From Cylicocyclus nassatus (lineage: Eukaryota; Nematoda; Chromadorea; Rhabditida; Strongylidae), in the NCBI GenBank assembly GCA_958299035.1, contig CATQJL010000223.1, positions 70,105,006 to 70,169,005 on the forward strand: a stretch of 64,000 nt of DNA, read 5' to 3'. Below, piece by piece: positions 23,126 to 35,468 of the stretch. The notes beneath the pieces were generated by a model. The model was not told where the DNA came from. It did not search any database and saw only the letters and a list, made by a program, of their open reading frames with translations. Numbering within the stretch: position 1 is the first letter of the stretch; the number at the start of each line of letters is the position of its first letter. A program made the position numbers and the translations under genes.

Positions 23126-26065
23126 AGCGCAGGTGGTAAGGAAACACCGTCCTTTTAGGAGCCTGGATCACTTCCGGAGATGTAAGGAGACATCTCCAGG
23201 GGACGGTGGAGTTGCATGGAGGCATCTTCGGAGGACGGCGGAGTTGCAGGGAGGCAGCTTCGGAGGACGGGAGTGCTAGGGGGTCCTGGTTCCAAACCCT
23301 AGATATTTCTTTTTACATTTTCTTCTATTTCTTCGCTATCCTTCCAGTTGTAGTCGGCCCGGTAGTTTTGAGTTTGTAGTAGCTGTCTCGTACAGTTTAG
23401 TTAACTATCTCTAGTCACTTTGTTAACTTTGCTAGTCGCTTATTCGTGTGATTTTTTACTCTTGTGATATTTAGTTCTGTGATATATTTAGGTTTAGTGA
23501 TCTCATTGTTACGGGTAGTTAGTCGCCTCTACGTGCCGTTGTAGTGCTGCATGGGCACCCCTTCGGGGGGAAGCTTTCGGTGGACGGGGGCTCGGCACCT
23601 GGCCATCGAACCTGTGCCCTTTAGTAGTTTTTCCTACCCCCAGGCATTGTTGGTTAGCGGCCGTGGAAGGAGGCGGACTGTTGTGGACAGCGGAGGAATG
23701 TAACATCCGGAAGATGGAGGAAGGCGACAGCCCGTTGGTAGGAACGGCTCGTTTTTGGGAGTGATTCAGGTGCCCGTGTACCATCGCTCCGATCGCCGAT
23801 AAGGAGCCTTGGGTAGTTTCGGACCGGCCTCCGGCATGTTATTCAAGCTGTACCTTGCCATGCGCACGCTACCTTTAGTCGCGGTAACGTGTTGGCTCTT
23901 CAGTGACAGTCTGTCGTTATCCATCCTCTGTTTGCCTTACGTCCTTTGGTCACCCCCGCGGTTACGTACTACACTCTTTTTTTTTGTTCTTCTTTGTGGT
24001 GGAGTAGGTCGGGCAAGTTGAGAGGGTTTGGCAGGGTGGTTCGTCGGTATGGGTAGTAGGGAGTGTGTTTTATGTTTTGTTGTTTATAGTTGTATGTATT
24101 TTTTCAGGCTACCGATGAGTGTGAGTGTTGCCCCCTAGCGCGCCGCGCTTCGTTCAGGCATAGTCCATCTTCGATGTCGCTGGCCACACGACGGATAGTA
24201 CGACAGAGACAGCCATTGGAAACAGGCAGAATTCCTTACCGTTTTCCATCCAGGTAGCGAGCCTCTGTTTCCTTCCTTTTTGTTCTGATTTGTCTGATGT
24301 CAGGCCGTTGTCGAGCTTTACGCTCTGTTTTCACTATCAGGCCAGATTTTGTGTTTTTGCGGCGGAATGCCCTTTTTTTCTGTAATTTTTGTCCCTTATT
24401 CCCCCACTTTTTTTCGGCTGGGTCCTGAAGCGATTGTTGTTCAGCGCGCACTTTAGGCGGCGTGTACCCCGCCTTCTTGTGCATATTGATCGACCATCAG
24501 ATCTCTTGCGCTTTCCCCCTTGTTCCCTATGTTTTGCTTATTGTCGCCGGCAAGCAGTAAGCAATCGTAGCCTCCCTTTGTGTTTTGTAGTACGCGCGAC
24601 CCAACCGTACATTCGCGCAAATTTCATCTTTCTTGGCCTCAGAGCGTCCGTTAGGCAGTAGATCTGCATTTCTCGCTAAGTAATTTATCCTTGGTGTATA
24701 GCGTGTTTGTTCTGTCTTTGTAGTTGCTATTGTCTACCGCATTGCAGCCTGTGTCTCAGCCGAATCAGTAATTTTGTTTCTCTTGCAGCTTCGCGAGCCG
24801 TGAGCCTATCACCATCTTCTTGCTCATTGCAGTAACCTCCTGCACGCGCGCTTTCCTTTGCGCTATTTTGTATTTCTGCAGCTGTTCCTGTAAGTGCTCT
24901 GCGTAGTTGCAACTTCTTTTTGATTTTCAGCTACCTGCAAGACTATCTCTCACTCGGCTTTGACTTGAAATCGGTTTTTCTTTTACGCGCGTTCAGTACT
25001 CCGTCCGTGCGCCAGTATGATCTGCGCATTTTTGGATATCTCTTGTACTGCGCGTCAATCCTGGTATTTGTGTATCATATCCTGTAAACGCGCCTTTGGT
25101 AGTGTGTTACCCTCTGTCGGCGCAGTGTAGATCCTTTTTCTCATCGCCTATTCCATCTACAGGCTTCCTTTCGCGCGTGAGTACCTTTAGAGTATCGCGC
25201 CTCTATTCCCGTTGTGCGCTCCATCTGCACTTTGATCTCATGCCAAGTTTACTTGTTAGATCTTTGGCTAGTGAAGTACTCCTTTACCATCTATGTTGGC
25301 ATCGTCGTATTTTTGAGTTGTATCGTCGTTCGACGAGATGTCGCGCTCAGCGCGCCAACCGTACTTCACAGATACTTTTTGCCCGTAGTAGCTTGGCCCA
25401 ATCGTTGCGCTTAGGGCTAGTATTCACAGTTGTTACCATCTTGTTCGTATGTTTAACTTGCCTGGCCAGCTAGTGTAACTGCGACCAACTGTGCTGCGTC
25501 GTGAGCATGTCCCTTGAGTGCATTTCTTTTCTGGATTCCGATTTACCTAACGCGCGACCCGTAGACACGTTTATACTATCTTCTCCGTGGACGCTTACGT
25601 TAGGGATCCGTAGCCATTAATACCGGCTGTAGTTATACGCGCGGCTTTCGCCGTTGCTTTTTCGGATTTGCCCCTCTTTTCCGGATTGATCCATACTCGG
25701 ACTTACTTCTTGTCTGCATTACTGTTTTGTTGTGTCATTGTTCCATCCTTTATTTTCACACACTCGGTATGCAGTGTAACCCGATTTGACGAATATTTGA
25801 ATGGTCCTGCGGGTAGCACCTACTCCCGCACTCGCTGTAGTGTCTTCCTCGGCAGCTTGGCTCATATTCCAACATCGAATATACTCAGTTTGCATGCCTA
25901 TATATTTAGCGCAACGCGCTAAATAGGTGGGTTAGGTATGTGTCATCATTTAGTTGTCGCGCTGAGTATTAGCCATGCCCATGCCATGGATTCATCGTCG
26001 GAACGTCTAGAGGGAAGTCTCACTGCGCAGACGCGCCGTTAATCAGCCTAGGATACCTCGTGACG

Positions 26066-26260
26066 ATGATCTGTTTTGAGGATGATGGCACCAACGGCGA
26101 GCTGGGAATAGGAATTTCGACGTGCGAGTCCGAAAACGACATCACGCGGGAGTTGATGGAAGTTCGCGGACGAGTACCCATGGCAAATCCACAAGACGAG
26201 CAGACGGACACGCAACTGGGTAATACTACGGACTCGAACGGTACTAGTAGGCAACACTAA
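26066..26260 (+). CDS. Possible short acidic ORF inside the LTR element
   Basis: ATG to TAA, 64 codons, rich in Asp, Glu, Asn and Thr (for example MICFEDDGTNGELGIG and QDEQTDTQLGNTTDSNG). Its composition looks more coding-like than the rest of the interior, but no retroelement domain is recognised and it could be chance. Confidence 0.2.
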   Translation: MICFEDDGTNGELGIGISTCESENDITRELMEVRGRVPMANPQDEQTDTQLGNTTDSNGTSRQH

Positions 26261-27554
26261 TTTCGAACTTTGTTTTGAATTTTCCTTTTTTACAGTTTAC
26301 ATTTCTAAATTCATTAATGTTTTCCATTTGCGCGTCAGTCAATTTCTTTTTACACTTTAACATCTTTGTGACTGCGCGCCTCTAAAATTTATTTTTATAC
26401 CTTGCCTACTTACCGTGTAACATCTGTCGCGCTAGTTAACCCACTAGCTAACATCATCTGGCGCACTTGTGGAGGGCGTTAACATCTATTGCGCCATGTA
26501 AAGTCCCGGTAACATCTTAGTTCGTCGGCTCCCTACCAGCTATACTTCCTATTGTAGTAGTGCGTAACATCATCTAAAATTTCCGCTAATTACTCTAACT
26601 TGTTTATTGTTGCTACTCGGTCGAGCAGCCTAGCGGTATAGTCTACTTTAGGAAGTTGCAGCCGTCGTCGGACGCGCCGTCTCATTGCCTAAGTCCCGAC
26701 CATAGAGCCATTGTGAGCAGTCCATCAGGCCCCTGTAACATTCGCTCTATGGGTTGGGCCGTCTTTCCTTGAACAGACCCACAGTGCCGCATTTTCGGGT
26801 CCTTGAGTTGTGGGGTCGACCCCCTCGTCGAGGCGTTTTGTCCTCGGCGGGAGGCTGGACCTTCGTCCAATTCGGTCCGGACGGGCGCTAGACGCACAAA
26901 TTTGGGGATGTTTCGGGAAAGACGTAGTACCTTTTCTGTCTGGAAGCCAACACCCTCTCAGTTCATCCTTCTATTTTGTGCTCTTTTTATCGTAAATTAA
27001 TCCAAAATTAAGAGAGGGTGGAGGTTTCCTTCGTTTCAGGGTGTGCGTTCCAGGACGCGCGACATGTAGGCTTGCAGGGTGGTAGGTTTCGTTTCGGGCA
27101 TTACGCTCCTTCGATGTTGAACGTACGAGCGTATTTAGAGTGATCAGATGTTGATGGACGAGGGACGTAATGTGGGTTGGACGCGCAGTAAGATCAGCGC
27201 TGGACGAGATGGATGGCGAGATGGATTGGTGGCGACGCTATGGGCTGGAGCGTCTATCCTGAAACGACGTACATAGTCCAGTAGCTATAGAAGTATTTTT
27301 AATCACTATCCGTATTTATTTGGTAAGCGCCTTGAGCGCTCCGGTTTATTCTAGTAGTGATCTGCGCGTCGAAGCGCCTGTAGTTTGTGTTTATTTTTTG
27401 TGTTTTACCACGGGGCGGGTTGTCGCCTGTTCCCTCGCTACCGATGCCGTGTGTTTCTTTTTTTTCTATCATCATCCAAATTTTTAGGTTAAGGCAGTTG
27501 CCCCAGGTCACGGTGCTATCACGTAACCACCCATTCGCAACGCCCAAGCCTTTC

Positions 27555-27568
27555 GTTGTGGGGGGGAG
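27555..27568 (+). other. Polypurine tract
   Basis: GTTGTGGGGGGGAG ends directly at the 3' LTR start, the expected place for plus-strand priming. Confidence 0.75.
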
Positions 27569-28364
27569 TGTCGCGGCTCGCGATCGACCGCTCCTCACAG
27601 CATGTGGCCGGGAGCACCGTGCTGCCGCGCGTCTCGGTCGTGAGCACGGTCGCCGCGCTTTACGGCGGCTACCTTGTTCGCTCCGAGACCACACCATGTA
27701 GGCACGCCCCCAGCCACCGCTATAAATAGCGCGTACGCGCGCCTGTACGGCTCTTCTCTCGTCTTACCATCTTACTATCGTCGTTGTGCTGCCGTTATTA
27801 TTGATTGGTTGGGTCTTTACGATATCGCCGTCGTGTCTGCATCCCCGTGCCTCGCGCGCTTGGATGGATCGTTGACGTATTGTTCTGATGTACGCGCGAG
27901 GATGGAATTCCAGGATGACGAATATCTCGAAGCGCTTCGGTCGCGCAGGATTCGTTGGGAGCTTTGCTTGATGTTGTTGGTTTACATCTCGGGGTCGGTG
28001 TTGCCGTGCCGTAGCTGCTGCCTTGGCGGCGCGCGGCCGGCCTGTGGGTAGCTCCCTTGGATGTCGGGAGAGTGTGTGAGTGTGCTAGTGTGTGAGAGTG
28101 AGTAAGCAAGAGTCCTCATCGGTAGCCCGGGGTAGAGCTTAACTCTCCCCGTGGTAAGTATATTCGTATTTGTGTATTTTTATGTATATTCGTTTATATT
28201 TGTTTAGTAAATTTGTATTTTATCGTCTTGTGTCTAGTGTAGGCGTGACGCGCCACTGCGCGTTAGCGCGCACCCGCAGTGGCGGGAGTCCTTCGGGGAA
28301 GGAGCTGAGGCGTATGGCAGTCGAGCGCGAGGTGAGGGGGCGCAGAGCCCACCGATCCGCAACA
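27569..28364 (+). repeat. 3' LTR, 796 bases
   Basis: Same length and, by eye, the same sequence as the 5' LTR. It ends CCGCAACA and is followed by the GTAGC duplication. Confidence 0.95.
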
Positions 28365-28369
28365 GTAGC
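28365..28369. repeat. Target site duplication GTAGC, right
   Basis: Matches 21226-21230. The signal-peptide codons of the broken gene resume here. Confidence 0.95.
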
Positions 28370-28386
28370 AGTTCATGGAAGAGCAT

Positions 28387-30269
28387 TGTCGCCACAGCTA
28401 ATTCTGTAATATTTTCATTATAAGGGCACTAATAATGAATATATAATAAAGTGTAGGAACTATTGCTTGACGCTAATACTCTAATGGGGATAATTCTAAT
28501 ACACAGCTGTTAACCTTAGTTCCAGATAAACCTTACTGCAGAGAAGGTCTAAACTGGAATACTATCTGTTTCGTAGTGCTCAAAAACTGTGTTTGCTCGG
28601 TTCAAATGGAGCAATTTTTATTGACTTAAGAGGAAAGAGTAAAGTCATGGCTAAGCAGAATTCCTATGAAGGAAACTTCTGTTAAGCTAATAAATACGGC
28701 AAAAAATCCTTCTGATTTGGGTCTCCACTGGAATCCATTGCAAACTTGCAGAAGATAAGTTCTTATAAGCGTGATTCACGGGTGCAAAGCAGGTGTAGTA
28801 GTTGATTACGCCCTCCTATAAGACTTTATGCAAATGATGTTTCCCGAAAGTCTTACTATAGAATTTTCCAGTACAGCACACATCAAAGGTAAAGGTAGCG
28901 CTTTGAAGGTTCATCTAATCTACAAGGAAAATGCTTTTAAGTAATTTTTTCTGAATGAATACTTTTGATATTTTTTGAATACCCCACTTTGACGAACATA
29001 GAAGGCTCTCGGACTCTGAGATATAAGAGTTTTTTGGAGCGAGAAATCAAGCCAGAACAATAAATTCAATCGTAACGGTCATTTCCGCGCTCAAAGGCAG
29101 TACAGCTCACATTTCGTCAAGAAGTCACTAAGCTCCATCGAAATTAACCGTGGTTAGCGGGCATATCTTGTTTTTAAAGTGAATAAACTCCGAATCCGAG
29201 GGCATCGCTCTACTTGGAGAAGTGGAGCGCATCTTCGTACATATGAAGATAGCATTGCACATTCAGTGAACCGTACCGTAAGCAAAAATATCAAATATTC
29301 GTAAATTCTGAAGCTTTACCTAATCAATCGGGCACTTTTATATACAGGAACAATCGCGCATTCTTGAATTTTAGCGATGGTGGGTTCGGTAACTTTTTGA
29401 CCTTTTACGAGCGGTATGTGGAGCAGTGTTGAGAATGGGCATATGCAAAAAGTATCCGATGCATCGAATGTTTTGATATTCAGAGCTAAACCACTTAAGA
29501 TTGTGAATAATTTTCAGTTGCGCATTAGTCTCCGTCTCAAAAAACTCTCACAAGTCGACGTCCAATAATTTGTGATCATCGTTCAATGCCCTTCAAAGTA
29601 CTGTTTTAAGTAAAAAGTCCAGTTCACCAAAATCGCTTTACTAGTAAGTCGTTTTGTGAGTTGTGAAGTTTTCTTATAGACATTTTGGCAGAAACACCAA
29701 ACGATCAAATAATCAAAGGGTCAGATGGAAACTTATTGTAATTGCTGTAACGTTTACTGCATTATAGAGGCTATCGGATCATCAGTGTTTTCAGCAAATT
29801 CTTGTCCTACAATATTGGCAGATTTGCTGAATCATTGGTAATGCTATGGTAAACTCGAAATTACAGTAAGCTCCCTCCCCAAAGCTTCTTGTTCAGGGAA
29901 AAGATATGGATTAGATTGAGAGCAGACTGTGCAATGCATTAAGTCTTAAGAGGACTGTTTTGATATTTTACCAGATAAATATGATTTTGCTGCTTTTAAT
30001 TCAACTGCTTTCATACATACGAAGTTTGTCTAACAACTTATCTGCTTATACTGTAACGCACATGCTTTTGACAATTCATATGTAATCAGGAATGTATCAA
30101 CATCCCGGTCATTTTAGATACACGGTCTTCAACAAATAACAGGAGATCCGAAAATAAAGTAATTACCAAGAGATGATTACTTTTGCAATTCATCAACTCA
30201 GCTCCTATGCATTTATGGCTTGATTCAACACTGCAATTGTTTTCATGTGCTCGTTCAACATTAGATGAC
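28387..30269. other. Upstream region of gene copy 1, no further gene
   Basis: This region aligns with the upstream flanks of the other copies, including the ATTATATGGRCATTGATAATG-like block near 28410-28445 and a stretch near 29160-29480. No ORF is conserved between units, so the shared text is homology by duplication rather than evidence of coding. Confidence 0.6.
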
Positions 30270-30857
30270 CAAAAGCACGTTTTTCCCATTTTCCGCTTTT
30301 GATGGCTGTGCTTTCACCAACTATTACCCAGGCAAAAAAAAAAACGAATCAGGCCGAAATCACTCCTGTAAAAACTAGGAGATCTAGGCTATCGATCCAT
30401 ATAAATACGGTTTGCTAAAAATGTTTTCATGACATAGTTAATAGGGTGTGGCACACCCCAATAACTATATCAAAGAGCATTTTTTGCGAGCAGTATTTAC
30501 ATGGATCGATAGGTTAAACCTCGTAAATTCCATAGGAATGAGGGATTTCTGAGATGGACAAAGAAGGATAAGTGCTTTGTCATGAGTGCAAAAAAGGATA
30601 GCTGATTCACCTTTGAAACAATGTTAACCATGTTGGAATATGACCATTTCACTCAGGTAGCCTGGTATATATTGAATCTTCAAAATTCGCTCAAACTTTG
30701 TCTACAGGGGTTAATTGACATGCTAATTATAATTGTGATACGAATATCATGTTATCACTATTATCAGAATACCCAACTACGACCCCCTCCCCTTTTGACT
30801 TCTCAATACGCCCCCCCCCCCCCAGGTGTGGCGTGCCATGCCCCACGTTTGACCCTG
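30270..30857. mobile_element. Rearranged hAT-type MITE with internal inversion
   Basis: 30433-30857 matches the right half of the element at 1771-2783 in direct orientation and ends GTTTGACCCTG. 30270-30424 matches part of the same element (about 2280-2430) in inverse orientation. The left terminus is absent. Confidence 0.75.
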
Positions 30858-32004
30858 ATTATTACAGTAGTTTTCAAGGTCAATTAACATTGTACAATAA
30901 TTGGTTCATGACCCATACAACAAAGAAAGCTATGCTTCCTCACCTTTTGAGCTGTACATTTTCAAGGAGGTGTAGTTTACGGTGTTTTGAAATGTCCTTT
31001 ATATCTTCCGTCAAGCATTTCAAACATCAGCAGATCCGGCAGACTGCTAGATAGTTGCCGCTGGTTCGAATCCATGAGATGAATCTTCTAATGTTTGTGG
31101 CACACTTATAAATCGTTTATTTTGCAGCAAATAAAAGTACATAATGGTACTCTTACCGAATAAGCAAACAACGATAGAGGCTGGAATAATCATTTGCGTA
31201 CACATTCTACTATAATACATATCCTAATCTTTCAACGTAAACAAAAACCTGCCCTCCTTACCTGCTGTACACTTTTGTGGTCGAAGTTATAAGCCAGTCA
31301 TCATTTTAGCTAAGAAATGCGTTGCAAAGGGCAAATCATTCCGTAGAGAGTCAGGTTCGGTTGAGGCTAAACCAAAACATGTAGCATTGCTTCATATGAC
31401 CCACACATAAGGTGAGCTAGAAGGGCAATGACATGCAACTTCGCAATTTTTATTCATGGTTTCTTCGCAGTAAAACTGCTCATAAATTTGCCTACAAAGG
31501 CATTCGCAGACACAAAAGACAGAATTGAAGCTTATGCTGCATTTGATAATGTTCAGCTTGCTTGGAATGGCCACATTGACTTCTGACCACTTCCTTCTTG
31601 CACATTAATATGAAGCCCTGTCATTGATTTAAGCAGTAGCAGTATGTTTTGAAGAGTGAAAAAAATGCATTAACACATTACTCGCATTGATCAGACAAAG
31701 CATTTTACTTTATGTCAAGTTTTAAGTTCATTTGAATTACTACTTGATCTATACATTTTTGGCGGTATGATTATGCACTCTATCGCTGTTCAGCTCAATA
31801 AGAGATGAATAAATTTTGGAAGAAGAAATCACACACAGCGCTCTTTTAATCCTTGATGAGAAACTATTGACTAGAATACTTTTCAAATTGCCGCTGAATA
31901 AATGAATACTTCAAGTGTGCTGCAGCGGACACAGTTGCATGTGGTACAATCTGATGAAGCAGATTCCCTACTTTTTACATGAACCAAACCCATTAACAAG
32001 CAGC

Positions 32005-32010
32005 TTTATT
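32005..32010 (-). terminator. PolyA signal AATAAA, copy 2
   Basis: GGAAATAAAGCTGC lies about 60 bases after the stop codon. The equivalent AATAAA is kept in copies 3, 4 and 5. Confidence 0.7.
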
Positions 32011-32070
32011 TCCATGTAAGAGGTAGATGAAAAACATGAGTTGCAAAGCTTCTGCGTCTTTGCAAAGACA

Positions 32071-32400
32071 TCACTCAGCCAAGGCTTTCCCAGGGCACCT
32101 GCCATTAAGGGTTTTGAGGTTGTTTTTCTCGCAGCTTTCGCACCACTTATAGCAGTCTTTTCCTATAAGGGTTAGGAGTTGATTGCTTTTGGCTGCTTTT
32201 TTAAGTTCCACGCATTCATTCCAGCACTGTAAGGCAAACCCATAGCAGGTTATATAATTTTTCAAAATTAGAATTACTCTGACCTGCATAAAACTGAAAC
32301 GGTCACCCTTGCAAGGACATTGCTTCATCGGAACATCTTTCCCAGACTTTCCATGCACAAATGCAAGAAGGAGAAATAGTAGCAGTTTTTGGAAGAGCAT
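32071..32400 (-). CDS. Secreted cysteine-rich peptide, copy 2
   Basis: Exon 1 is 32400-32284, the intron 32283-32227 (57 bases, GTCAGAG...CTTACAG, phase 0), and exon 2 32226-32071. The 90-residue product starts with the signal peptide MLFQKLLLFLLLAFVHG. A short variable part with CPC follows, then exon 2 opens with CWNEC, 19 residues, CYKWC, ES, C, 11 residues and a final Cys: eight cysteines in all. The ATG sits in ACAATG; an in-frame GTG nine bases upstream is not needed. The intron length is a multiple of three with no stop, so unspliced RNA would encode a longer protein with 19 hydrophobic residues inserted. Two C-x3-C motifs suggest a disulfide-linked helical hairpin. No named family is recognised; a secreted effector or defence peptide is a guess. 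Confidence 0.85.
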   Translation of the reverse strand: MLFQKLLLFLLLAFVHGKSGKDVPMKQCPCKGDRFSFMQVRVILILKNYITCYGFALQCWNECVELKKAAKSNQLLTLIGKDCYKWCESCEKNNLKTLNGRCPGKALAE

Positions 32401-34475
32401 TGTCGCCACACTGTAACATATTCTTATGTGAAGTACGCTATTTTTAAATAATTATATGGACATTGATAATGAATATGTAATAATGTATAGCAACGACTGC
32501 TTGACTTAGAACTCTAATAAGGATAATCTTGGCACATACACAGCTGTTAACATTAGCTCCGAATGAACCTTATTGCAGAGAAGGTTTGAAGTAAAATGTT
32601 ATCTATTTGGTACCGGACAGTAAGTGTGTTTGCTCGGTTCAAATAGTGTAATCTTCAATTTTCATTGACTGGAGAGGAAAGAACGAAATCTCGGCTAATC
32701 AGAATTTTTAGGAGAAAAAATTTTGGAAAAATCACCCTCACGTAAGTCTTTACTGAGAACACCATTGCAAACTTGCAAAAGGTAAATTTTTTCAATCAAA
32801 AGCGCGACCCAAGGGTGCAGTGCAGGCAATGCATTAATGACTATGTACGTCCTCTTATAAGACTTGATATTATGCGAAAGAGCTTTTCGGAAGTTTTACC
32901 ATAGAATTTTCATAAAACCACTACAGTAACGCATCAAAGGTAAAGCTAGCGCTTCAAAGAATCATCTAATCTTTTTTTCTAAATGAGTCATAAATCACTT
33001 TGACGAGCATAGAAAGCTCTTTGAATACTGAGTTATGAGTTTTCTGGAGCGAGAAATGGAGCTAAATGTAGCAGTAAGTTAGGATTGCAACAGTCTTTCG
33101 TGCCCTTTTGATTTTCAAAGTAAATGAACTCCGAATCCGAGAATATCGCTCTACTTGGTAGTGACATCTATCAATGCACAGAAGGGAGCATAGCACACTG
33201 AGTAAATGCCTCAGGTAAAAATATGAATAGATTCGTGAATTTCGACCGCCTATATAGAAACATGGGCCTGAGCTAAGTCGAACGGTGCATTGGACTGACG
33301 CGGATTTTTGTGATGGTGGAGCACGTAACTTTTTGACGTTTTATTAGCGATATGTATGTGGAGCGTGTTGAGACTGGGTATGTTGGGCAAAAAGCATCCA
33401 ATGCATGGAGTGTTTTGATATTCAGAGCTGAATAACTTAAGGTTTTGGACAATTTTGTTTCAGTTGCGCATTAGTCTGTCTCAAAAACTCTCAAAAGTCG
33501 AAGCTCAATAGTTTGTGATTATCGTTCAGTGGCCTTCAATTGGTATTATGTTTGAGTAGAAAGGGCAGTTCAATTAAAATTGCTTTACTTGGAAGTCGTT
33601 TTGTGAGATATGAAGTTTCCCTTGTAACACTTTGGCAGAAACACCAAACGATTAAATAATCAAAGTGGCAGATGGAAACTTATTGCAATGGTTGTAACGT
33701 TTCCTGCCTTACAAAGGCTATTTAATCACCATCGTTTCAATAAATTTTTGTCCTACAGTATTGGCAGATTTGCTAATTCATTGATAATGCTATGGTCAAC
33801 TCGAAATTACAGTAAGCTCAACCTCCCTAAAACTTGTTGTTCTAGTGGAAAAGATAAGCATTAGATTGAGAACGGACTATGCAATCGCATTAAGTCGCAA
33901 AAGAGCTTAGTAACTTACCAGATGAATGTGATTTTGCGTGTTTTCAACTGCTTTCATACATATGAAGTTTGCCCAACAATTCATTTGCTTATACTGTAAC
34001 GCAAATGCCCTCAACAAGTCATATGTAATCAGGAGTATTTCACCATTCCATTTAAACAGACACACGGTCTTCAACAAATAGGAGCAGACCCGAAAATAGA
34101 GCCACCACTTCAGGGATGATTACTTTTCCTATTCATCAACTCAGCTTCTATGCACCTATGGCTTGATTCAACACTGTAAATGTTTTCATGTGCTCGTTTA
34201 ACATTGGTATGTAGATGAACATTTGGGCAAGACAATCATTACAACTAATTATGTGGCAGTTGAAATTTTCCTCACAAGCACGCCAATGACAAAATTTTTG
34301 ATGTAGTGAGCAAAATCAGTACTTTTCATTACTGTAACTGTTACTATCTGTTTCAGACTGCTAATGCTAATAATGTAACCCTCTACGCCCTAATTCTTCC
34401 CCACAAAAGTGAGCTGTGCGTGAAAGTTATTAAGCCTAAAATCCTCTTTGCTGTGATGACGTGTAGCTTGTGCAT

Positions 34476-34824
34476 CAGTGGCGTACCGAGGGGGGAGCCC
34501 CCCCCCCCCGAGAACGGGTCGCGAAATTTTTGAAAGTTACTTACATGAGTTATAAAAATGTGCAAGTGGCTTGTTTATTTTTGTAAACAATTAAAATAAT
34601 TTTTAAAAATTTTTAAAAATTCAAATTAGCCTTATAAAAAAATTTTTAATTAAAAAGCGTGACTGACGCCACGCGCCCCTTTTTTTGAAATTTTGGGGTC
34701 AGAGGCCCGGAAAAATTTTGAAGCCCCCCTAAAATTCTTTGGAGTGCGTGGCTGACTCCACGCGCCTTCATCTGAGAAAAATTTTTGTCCCCCCCCCCGA
34801 GCCGAAATCCTGGGTACTCCACTG
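34476..34824. mobile_element. hAT-type MITE, 349 bases
   Basis: Ends CAGTGGCGTACCGAGG and inverse GGGTACTCCACTG, with C/G runs just inside. It is flanked by TTGTGCAT and CTGTGCAT (seven of eight matching). Unit 3 keeps the undisturbed CTGTGCAT (about 44428). A partial relative is at 7326-7560. Confidence 0.85.
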
Positions 34825-35468
34825 CTGTGCATGGATATCCAACAACCGTGACCCAATCCGCAAACTGCCTTTCAAGGCGAAAGCGACTAAAATTGCTGAA
34901 TTGGCAAATTATCTTTTTAGTTCATTATTTTGTATGGCAAAGGTGGATGTGGTAGGAAATAATGCAAATAAGAAAGCGTAACGACTCTCATGATCCCGCA
35001 AAGAATCGAATGGCTGTAGCTTTATGGTATATCATTATTCAAAGATAAGCATAGAATGTTGAACGGCATTTGCGAAAACCCGGTGAACGAAACCATGGTT
35101 AGTGTCTTACTGGGAAAGGATCCTTCCTCAGTCGAAGTGGCCTCAACTAGTTGTGATTGAACGTCTCTATCAAACGTTATGAGTTTCGAGCAAGCAATAT
35201 AAAAAGTCAATTTTGTTTTGTTTTGGCATTTTCTCTAAAATCATGACTTTTGGTAGAGACGTACAATCAGCACAAGTTTTGCGCAGTTGGAAAGAGCAGA
35301 TAATAAAACCTATAATATCAACTGCTCTGATTTTTGTTGCAAGTTTCAGATTTTTATGACCCTACACAGGAAACTCAAATTTTGACTAATTTTATTCTAT
35401 CGCTCTTATTTATGCAACGGATGATGATTAGTAGCTAGCTAAGATGTCGCTATAAAGAGCATGACTTA

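Larger units (their letters stand above)
21231..28364. mobile_element. Non-autonomous LTR retrotransposon (LARD-like), 7134 bases
   Basis: Two 796-base LTRs in direct orientation, appearing identical by eye, bound a 5542-base interior. TG...CA ends, a 5-base duplication, a TGG-starting candidate primer site and a purine tract are present. The interior has no reverse transcriptase, integrase or protease motif in any frame; its longest ORF is 182 codons and unrecognised. The composition is CpG-rich (many CGCG), unlike the AT-rich flanks. Identical LTRs imply recent insertion. It must have relied on proteins from a partner element not present here. Superfamily is unknown. Confidence 0.93.
21048..28386 (-). 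pseudogene. Secreted cysteine-rich peptide, copy 1, split by LTR element
   Basis: On the minus strand the ATG at 28386 opens MLFHELL, and the frame then runs into the LTR element. It resumes beyond it at 21230 with LFLVLAFVHG and continues to 21137, ending in a CPKSGC cluster. The intron (21136-21081, 56 bases, GTCAAAG...CTTATAG) precedes CLNEC, but exon 2 stops at 21048 after eleven codons. Comparison with the 59.3 kb copy shows that most of exon 2 and the 3' flank are deleted. So the copy carries two independent lesions, insertion in the signal peptide exon and loss of exon 2. Confidence 0.88.
20250..30270. repeat. Tandem unit 1 (with LTR element inserted)
   Basis: The text from about 20280 (GGACCAAACATGCAGCATTACTTC) aligns with the gene-downstream parts of units 2 to 5. 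The stretch 28387-30270 aligns with their gene-upstream parts (for example CAAATAATCAAAGGGTCAGATGGAAAC). Without the 7.1 kb LTR element the unit is about 2.9 kb. It carries the broken gene copy. Confidence 0.8.

Noticed and set aside
31060..31085. GGTTCGAATCC resembling a tRNA box B
   Set aside because: No box A at the right distance and no cloverleaf; other units have GGTTTGAATCA at the same place.
32401..32409. Earlier in-frame GTG start for gene copy 2
   Set aside because: A eukaryotic gene should use the ATG at 32400, which is shared by all copies and in good context.
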